Origin: Rhodospirillales bacterium
Lineage (GTDB): Bacteria > Pseudomonadota > Alphaproteobacteria > Rhodospirillales > UBA2165
Assembly (NCBI GenBank): GCA_016777585.1
Contig: JADHRD010000005.1
Span: forward strand, 1 to 49,330
DNA length: 49,330 bases
Direction: 5' to 3'
In this document: positions 44,154 through 49,330 of the stretch, piece by piece
Numbering within the stretch: the first letter of the stretch is position 1
Layout: each line of letters starts with the position of its first letter
Notes under the pieces: generated by a model
Told to the model about the DNA's origin: nothing
Seen by the model: the letters and a program-made list of their open reading frames with translations, nothing else
Database searches by the model: none
Program-made: the position numbers and the translations under genes

Positions 44154-46478
44154 CTATCTATTTCCATCTATTAAGTTACACAAATATTCTGGTGTAACCG
44201 GATATTTATCGATTATCACATCAAATTCTTTCAAAGCATTCTCAATCGCGGATACTATAGCTCCCGCCGCTGGAATAGTCCCACCTTCACCCGCTCCTTT
44301 TAACCCAAGAGGGTTTAAGGGTGATGGTGTTTCCTGATGCACAATATTTATCGGTGGCATTTCGGTTGCCAAGGGAAGAAGATATTCCCCGTAATTCGTA
44401 GTTTGGGGCTGACCACTTTCATCATAAATCATCTCTTCAAATAGTGCATTTCCAATGCCGTGAACAACTCCCCCAACAATTTGTCCTTCAACAATTAATG
44501 GGTTTATTTTTCTTCCACAATCGTGGGCAACACTATAATTTAGAAGCTTTACCTCACCAGTTCCAATATCTACTTCGACTTCGCATACATTACTTCCACT
44601 CGCATGAGGTGGCCCCTTCGAACCATCATACGAAGTAGCCTCTAAACTTGCTGTATAACCTGTTGGAACTGCGCCGCCGCTCATCGGAGCGAATTTTAGT
44701 GCGAGCTCTCCCAAAGTTATAGTAATATTGCTTCTTGCCTTATCTCGAATAATGCCATCTTCGATTTCTAAGTCGTCATACTCAACGTTTAGAATTTCAG
44801 CTGCAAGGCCTAAAGCTTTTTCTCTAACTTCTTTAGCGGCCGAGAAAGCTGCTGTGCCAATATTTACACCCACCCGACTTGCAACCGTCCCCACTCCTTG
44901 GGGAAATTTAGATGTATCACCTATCTCAACATGAATGTCATCAATGCTAATGTCCAATTCATCTGCTACTATCTGGCGAAGTATGGTCTTATGCCCTTGT
45001 CCCTGGCTCGCCGCGCCAGAGCTGATATAAACCTTCCCTAGATGATCAACTCTCACAGTTACACCCTCATAGGGGCCCACACCAGTATCCTCAATACAGG
45101 AAGAAATTCCCATACCCAAGAATCGACCTGCTTTACGAGCTGTCACTTGACGCGAGGTAAAACCATCATAATCAGCCAGTTTGAGAGCTTCTTCAAGTAA
45201 TTTATGATAATCACCACTATCATAAATCATTGGACGACCGTTAAAGTGAATTAAGCCTGTTTCATATGGAAAATCATTTTTGTGTACGAAATTTTTTCTT
45301 CTTACCTCTGCAGGTTCGAGCCCCAATGATCTAGCGACTGTTTCCATTACCCTCTCCATTGCATAAGCTGCATTTGGTCTTCCTGCCCCTCTGACTGGCG
45401 AGTTTGTGACAGTATTTGTAAATACAACATCCTGCGTAACATCGAGTGAGGATATCTTATACGGACCGGGTAAGGGCGTTATAGTAGTAAATGGAAGTAA
45501 AAGGCCATAAGGTATATAAGCTCCATTATCTAAAATAATCCTGCCTTTTACACCTAAAACACGCCCATCATCATTCGCAGCAATTTCTATCTCCCACCAA
45601 GTATCCCTCTGTGTATTTGTTGATAAAAAATGTTCTCTCCTATCTTCAACCCACTTTATTGGGCGCTCTAATTTTCGAGATGCCCATGGAACTATAATTT
45701 CCTCTACATAGAAACCAGCCTTGGGCCCAAAACCCCCTCCAACATCCGGCGCAATTACTCGGATGCGACTTTCAGACATCTCAAATTGGCTCGCAAGTGA
45801 CCTACGAATTAAATATGGACATTGAGTTGCAGACCAGATGGTTAATTCATCCAAAGACGCTGTATAATTTGCGAGAACGGCTCGACCTTCCATTGAATGA
45901 CACCCGCCACGGTGTTGCAAGAACTTAGTCTCCAAAATATGATCTGCTGCTTTAAAATCTTGAATAATATTTCCGTAACTAACATTAAGTTTTGCCACAA
46001 TATTATCTTTTGAATCTTTATGTGCTAAGGGAGCATTTTTTAGTACCGCGTCTTTCACGCGAACAATGGGTTCTAAAACTTCAAATTCAATTTTCACCAG
46101 TGGGATAGCATCCTCAGCAATATGGCGCGTGTCTGCAACTATAAATGCAATTGCTTCTCCAACAAAACATACCTCGTCTCTTGCTAGGGGCAATGGACGC
46201 AAATCTTGTTTAATTAGTGGGCTCGGATAAGTCTGCACTGCTGGACGATTAATCGGCTCCTCTAAATCAGAAAAGGTAAATACCGCATGGACACCCTCTA
46301 AACGCTGTGCATCAGTTGTATCAATAGTTTTAATAAGCGCATGTGCATGCGGACTTCGCACAAACGCCCCGTGAAGCACGCCTGGTAATCGAATATCATC
46401 AACATACTGACCTTTGCCAGTAATTAATGGCTTATCTTCGCCTCTTAATACCTCCGCTCCAAAATATCTCGCACCCAT
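44154..46478 (-). CDS. Molybdenum hydroxylase large subunit (form II CoxL-like)
   Basis: This is a molybdopterin-binding subunit of the xanthine oxidase family, about 774 residues. It has the N-terminal GEDKPLITGKGQYVDDI, GGGFGPKAGFYVEE, the active-site loop SPVRGAGRPNAAYAMER and the catalytic Glu in KGAGEGGTIPAAGA. The GAGR loop marks form II; true CO dehydrogenase has AYRCSFR with the copper-binding Cys. Thus CO is not the likely substrate, and an aromatic or N-heterocyclic hydroxylation is more plausible. The ATG at 46478 has AGAGGG 6 bases upstream; the frame upstream of it lies in the FeS gene and is rejected. Confidence 0.92.
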   Translation of the reverse strand: MGARYFGAEVLRGEDKPLITGKGQYVDDIRLPGVLHGAFVRSPHAHALIKTIDTTDAQRLEGVHAVFTFSDLEEPINRPAVQTYPSPLIKQDLRPLPLARDEVCFVGEAIAFIVADTRHIAEDAIPLVKIEFEVLEPIVRVKDAVLKNAPLAHKDSKDNIVAKLNVSYGNIIQDFKAADHILETKFLQHRGGCHSMEGRAVLANYTASLDELTIWSATQCPYLIRRSLASQFEMSESRIRVIAPDVGGGFGPKAGFYVEEIIVPWASRKLERPIKWVEDRREHFLSTNTQRDTWWEIEIAANDDGRVLGVKGRIILDNGAYIPYGLLLPFTTITPLPGPYKISSLDVTQDVVFTNTVTNSPVRGAGRPNAAYAMERVMETVARSLGLEPAEVRRKNFVHKNDFPYETGLIHFNGRPMIYDSGDYHKLLEEALKLADYDGFTSRQVTARKAGRFLGMGISSCIEDTGVGPYEGVTVRVDHLGKVYISSGAASQGQGHKTILRQIVADELDISIDDIHVEIGDTSKFPQGVGTVASRVGVNIGTAAFSAAKEVREKALGLAAEILNVEYDDLEIEDGIIRDKARSNITITLGELALKFAPMSGGAVPTGYTASLEATSYDGSKGPPHASGSNVCEVEVDIGTGEVKLLNYSVAHDCGRKINPLIVEGQIVGGVVHGIGNALFEEMIYDESGQPQTTNYGEYLLPLATEMPPINIVHQETPSPLNPLGLKGAGEGGTIPAAGAIVSAIENALKEFDVIIDKYPVTPEYLCNLIDGNR

Positions 46479-46486
46479 AATACCCT

Positions 46487-46966
46487 CTACTTTGCTCGCA
46501 ATACTTCCGCTGCTGCTTTTGCCGCCGCTACGATATTCTGATAACCGGTACAACGGCATATATTTCCAGAAATAGCCTCTCTTATTTCTTCTTCATTTGG
46601 ATCAGGGTTCTCCCTGAGAAATGCGACTAATGTTGTCAAAAACCCGGGTGTACAATACCCACATTGTAAACCATGATTCTTCCAGAATGCTTCCTGCACG
46701 GGGTGAAGGTTATTGCCATCTGCTAAACCTTCAATCGTAGTTATGTGTTTCCCATTAGCCTGCACACCAAGCATCAAACATGCTCTAATAGCTTCTCCAT
46801 CTACTAATACCGTACAAGCCCCGCACACGCCATGTTCACAACCAAGGTGGGTGCCTGTTAAGCCCAGATTCTCTCGCAAAAAATCCGCCAGACTAAATCG
46901 CGTTTCAACGGCACCTGAGTAGGACTTGCCATTAACATTTACGTCTATATTCCGTTGATCAACCAT
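46487..46966 (-). CDS. Molybdenum hydroxylase [2Fe-2S] subunit (CoxS-like)
   Basis: This 159-residue small subunit has the plant-type ferredoxin cluster CEHGVCGACTVLVDG and the second cluster motifs CGYCTPGF and ICRCTGYQN. It passes electrons from the molybdenum centre to the FAD subunit. The order FAD-FeS-Mo on the minus strand (M-S-L) is the standard cox gene order. It starts directly after the FAD subunit gene, with AGGA about 10 bases upstream. Confidence 0.95.
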   Translation of the reverse strand: MVDQRNIDVNVNGKSYSGAVETRFSLADFLRENLGLTGTHLGCEHGVCGACTVLVDGEAIRACLMLGVQANGKHITTIEGLADGNNLHPVQEAFWKNHGLQCGYCTPGFLTTLVAFLRENPDPNEEEIREAISGNICRCTGYQNIVAAAKAAAEVLRAK

Positions 46967-46967
46967 T

Positions 46968-47837
46968 TTAAGTCGGTCCTCCTGCGCGTTCTAATGCTTT
47001 TATTAATGCTCGTTCAACCAAAGTTCCCGCTAATCTTTTTCGATATGATGAACTGTAGTAAGCATCTGACATTGTCTCTATTTTTTTTACTTCCTCAACT
47101 GCGGAGCGTATCAAATCCTCATTAACTTTTTGACCAATAATATCTAATTCAAATGCTTTTAACCGGATTGGCTTAACATCTGCACCGGCAATTGTTATAG
47201 CTACCTTTGAGATTTCATCGTTTTTATCAAGTTCAATTAGCACGCCCGCAGCGCATATTGCAAAATCCCCGTGTCGACGAGCAAATTCAACAAAGGAATA
47301 GCCATGATTTAATTTCCACTTGGGAAAAGATAATGAGACCAACACATCTTCAGGTGCGAGGCATGGCATCATATAAGCAAAGGACCATTCATCAAAAGGT
47401 ATCACTCGTTGACCATTTTTATTGTGCACAACCATTTGCGCATCATAAAGACTGGCTAAAGCAGGAAGCTCTGCTGCCGGATCGAGATGACACAAACTTC
47501 CACCTATTGTTCCTCTATTACGAGTTTGAAAATGACCAACATACGCTAACGCCTCATTTAGTATAGGGGCTATAGTCTGAATGCTAGACGAACTTAACAA
47601 CTCTCGCTGGACTGTCATCGCGCCTATATCAATAGCATCATCTGAGAGTTTAATAAAATTCAATTCTTCAATTTTGTTGATATCTATAACATCCTCTGGC
47701 GTCACAAATCGCATATTCATCATTGGCATAAGTGACTGACCGCCAGCTAGGATTTTTGCATCCTCAAGCATAGATGTCAGATCCACTAACTCTGATAAAG
47801 ATTGAGGATCATGATACTTAAAAGGTGCTGGTTTCAT
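46968..47837 (-). CDS. Molybdenum hydroxylase FAD subunit (CoxM-like)
   Basis: This 289-residue FAD-binding subunit has the two flavin-binding motifs AGGQSLMPMMNMR (usual AGGHSLLP form) and TIGGSLCHLDPAAELPA, and a CO_deh_flav_C-type C-terminus. It starts within the end of the CoxG-like gene (20-base overlap), so the four genes are likely one transcript. It hands electrons to an unidentified acceptor, probably quinone. Confidence 0.93.
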   Translation of the reverse strand: MKPAPFKYHDPQSLSELVDLTSMLEDAKILAGGQSLMPMMNMRFVTPEDVIDINKIEELNFIKLSDDAIDIGAMTVQRELLSSSSIQTIAPILNEALAYVGHFQTRNRGTIGGSLCHLDPAAELPALASLYDAQMVVHNKNGQRVIPFDEWSFAYMMPCLAPEDVLVSLSFPKWKLNHGYSFVEFARRHGDFAICAAGVLIELDKNDEISKVAITIAGADVKPIRLKAFELDIIGQKVNEDLIRSAVEEVKKIETMSDAYYSSSYRKRLAGTLVERALIKALERAGGPT

Positions 47838-48405
47838 TTTTAGATTTATTACCTCCCAATCTAAGTTTTTTTACTCCGACCTTCATTAAAAGTTTTAAAC
47901 CAGAGATTTCATTTGCATTTAGAGTATTTCCGTCTTCCATAGTTAAAACTTTTTCTAAGTTTTGGGCAAATTCTTTAGTGAGCTCAATGGCAACACTTTC
48001 GATCAAACCACTTGCGCGACCATATTGAGCTATAGCACCATTTAAATTAAGATTTGTCTTTACACTAACTTGAGTGCTAACCCCATCTAACCCGGCGTCC
48101 TCTACCTCTGACAATTTAAAAAAAACTGTAGCTTCAGCTCCGCCCCTACCCTTCTTATCGGATCCGCCAGCCTTTACGAATACCTCGTTTTTTTCATTGT
48201 TAATCTCAATAATTTCCCCAGTTCCGGAAAAAACTAACTTGACCGGTCCCAATCTGACGGTGGCTTCTCCTTTATACAATTTATTGTTGGATGTTTCAGT
48301 GATTGTCACACCCGGAATACACGGGGCTATTAAAGCAACATCTGTAAGAACCTCCATGGCGATAGACTTTGAAAGTGGAACATAAAAATCATTTTCTAGA
48401 AGCAT
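47818..48405 (-). CDS. CoxG-like SRPBCC-family protein
   Basis: This 195-residue protein has a CoxG/SRPBCC START-like domain, with PCIPGVTITE and LNLNGAIAQYGRASGLIESVA typical of the family. CoxG recruits CO dehydrogenase to the membrane in carboxidotrophs; related proteins accompany many molybdenum hydroxylases. The C-terminus (about residues 150-195) is basic and lacks the long proline-rich tail of some homologues. It is first in this operon and divergent from the binding-protein gene. Confidence 0.88.
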   Translation of the reverse strand: MLLENDFYVPLSKSIAMEVLTDVALIAPCIPGVTITETSNNKLYKGEATVRLGPVKLVFSGTGEIIEINNEKNEVFVKAGGSDKKGRGGAEATVFFKLSEVEDAGLDGVSTQVSVKTNLNLNGAIAQYGRASGLIESVAIELTKEFAQNLEKVLTMEDGNTLNANEISGLKLLMKVGVKKLRLGGNKSKNETSTF

Positions 48406-48528
48406 TCAGGGTCCCTAATATTTTTTTCTTTTAATATATTAATTATCCTATTGGAAAAAAAGTATTTTCACAAAAGAAATATTCGTCTACATTAAATAAA
48501 AAAAATTCAACAAATATGGGAGAATCAA
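48406..48528. promoter_or_regulatory. Divergent region CoxG-like / Tat binding protein
   Basis: This 123-base AT-rich gap must hold promoters for the leftward molybdenum hydroxylase operon and the rightward transporter gene. GGGAG at 48518-48522 is the ribosome site of the binding protein. No clear operator or riboswitch was recognised. Confidence 0.35.
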
Positions 48529-49330
48529 ATGAAGATTAATTTCTTAGATTTTACAAGAAGAGAATTTATGAAGAAGGCAGCTATAGCAGTAGCGGCAGGT
48601 GCAACACCAACCACATTTGTAAACAGCGCTTTTGCTGCCAGCGAAGAAGATAAAATAATAGCTGCAGCAAAAAAATTAAAGCCTGTTGGCTTGCGCGGGA
48701 TGATTTGGTCGCTTTACATGTCTGGCATGAAAAATGCTGAAGCTGAATTTAAAAAGGCGACAGGTATCAGCGTTGAGAGCATTCAAGATATCAGTGTTTT
48801 CGTTATTCCTCAGCGTGCAATGGCTGAAGCAATTTCAAGATCGGATAAATTTGATTTCTTTCATGTCGACTCCAACATGATACCCTCTCTTGCATCAGCA
48901 GGCCTTCTAGAACCCCTCGATGCTTACATGAAACAAGCAGATTTTAAAATAGATGCTGTGGGCGATTTTGCAAATTTTATGAAATATCAGGGAAACACTT
49001 ATGGAATTCCAACTGATGGCAATGTTCACACACAATTTATGCGCTGGGATCTTGTAGACGCTGGAAAGAAAGCATACGAAGATAAATATGGAAAATCCCC
49101 AGAATGGCCAAAAACATGGGAAGAAGATCAGCAAATGATGGAGTTTTTCCAGAATACTGATAATAAAGTCTGGGGTTCAGCTAATCTTAGGAACCGGGCA
49201 AATGGTGTTACATGGTGGTATATGTATTTTTACTCCGCGGGTGGCTTTCCTTTTGACGATGATATGAACCCGACCCTAAATAATAAGGCAGGACAATACG
49301 CTCTCGACACCTACCTTAAAATTAAAAAAG
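48529..49330 (+). CDS. Tat-exported ABC transporter substrate-binding protein (partial, 3' end beyond window)
   Basis: An open frame of 267 codons runs off the window end. It begins MKINFLDFTRREFMKKAAIA, a good twin-arginine signal (TRREFMK, Arg10-Arg11) followed by a hydrophobic stretch and a likely cleavage site at AFAA. The mature part reads as an extracellular solute-binding protein of the family 1 (sugar-type) fold: ISVFVIPQRAMAEAISRSDKFDFFHVDSNM, GLLEPLDAYM, GNTYGIPTDGN and TWEEDQQMMEFF. GGGAG lies 7 bases before the ATG. The Tat route suggests folding or cofactor assembly before export. Ligand unknown; permease genes presumably follow. Confidence 0.85.
   Translation, partial: MKINFLDFTRREFMKKAAIAVAAGATPTTFVNSAFAASEEDKIIAAAKKLKPVGLRGMIWSLYMSGMKNAEAEFKKATGISVESIQDISVFVIPQRAMAEAISRSDKFDFFHVDSNMIPSLASAGLLEPLDAYMKQADFKIDAVGDFANFMKYQGNTYGIPTDGNVHTQFMRWDLVDAGKKAYEDKYGKSPEWPKTWEEDQQMMEFFQNTDNKVWGSANLRNRANGVTWWYMYFYSAGGFPFDDDMNPTLNNKAGQYALDTYLKIKK

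Noticed and set aside
44154-48405. Aerobic carbon monoxide dehydrogenase operon
   Set aside because: The large subunit lacks the AYRCSFR loop that characterises CO-oxidising form I enzymes.
1-49330. CRISPR arrays, insertion sequences, prophage or tRNA-associated island
   Set aside because: No regular direct repeats, transposase, integrase, phage gene or tRNA sequence was recognised anywhere in the window.

Overview
This 49.3 kb window is bacterial, AT-rich and densely coded, with many overlapping stop/start junctions and several TTG starts. The aerobic-type cobalt chelatase subunit CobN, a cytochrome c-fused urate hydroxylase (PuuD), a BMP-type purine ABC transporter, CoxL/M/S/G-like molybdenum hydroxylase genes and a Tat-exported solute-binding protein together suggest an alphaproteobacterium, perhaps a marine heterotroph with a streamlined genome. 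That placement is inference; no rRNA or tRNA gene was seen.

Region 1 (74-12281) opens with an exported FecR/cyclophilin fusion. A cobalamin block follows: a minus-strand operon cobS-cobC-cobU-cobW-cobN-cobO-cobQ (10196 down to 1250), cobT divergent from it, and cbtB-cbtA (cobalt transport) behind a short cobalamin riboswitch. The genes cover cobalt insertion, corrinoid adenosylation, cobyric acid amidation and nucleotide loop assembly. Early corrin-ring genes are not in the window.

Region 2 (12614-14200) pairs an extradiol-type ring-cleavage dioxygenase with a UbiX/Pad1-family flavin prenyltransferase, a small aromatic-acid module.

Region 3 (14302-31299) is a purine catabolic island built around one divergent promoter near 27334-27470. 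Leftward lie hiuH, puuD, xdhA, xdhB, an ABC importer (ATPase, two permeases, BMP-family binding protein) and guaD, then an NCS2 permease in its own unit. Rightward lie puuE, uraD, alc, allA and a DMT transporter. Read together the genes take guanine to xanthine, urate, 5-hydroxyisourate, OHCU, allantoin, allantoate, ureidoglycolate, and finally glyoxylate plus urea.

Region 4 (31296-49330) is an accessory catabolic region of uncertain substrate: SDRs, DMT transporters, a class A flavin monooxygenase, an isochorismatase-like amidohydrolase, an LLM flavin oxidoreductase, a cupin, tandem CocE/NonD hydrolases, an XRE-cupin regulator, an alpha/beta hydrolase-fold protein lacking its nucleophile, a form II molybdenum hydroxylase with a CoxG-like protein, and the start of a Tat-dependent ABC binding protein. 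Several members have lost canonical catalytic residues (an SDR without its catalytic tetrad, a hydrolase with Gly in place of Ser, CocE proteins without the usual Asp). This is the best place to look for undescribed chemistry. No insertion sequence, CRISPR array, integrase or RNA gene was recognised.
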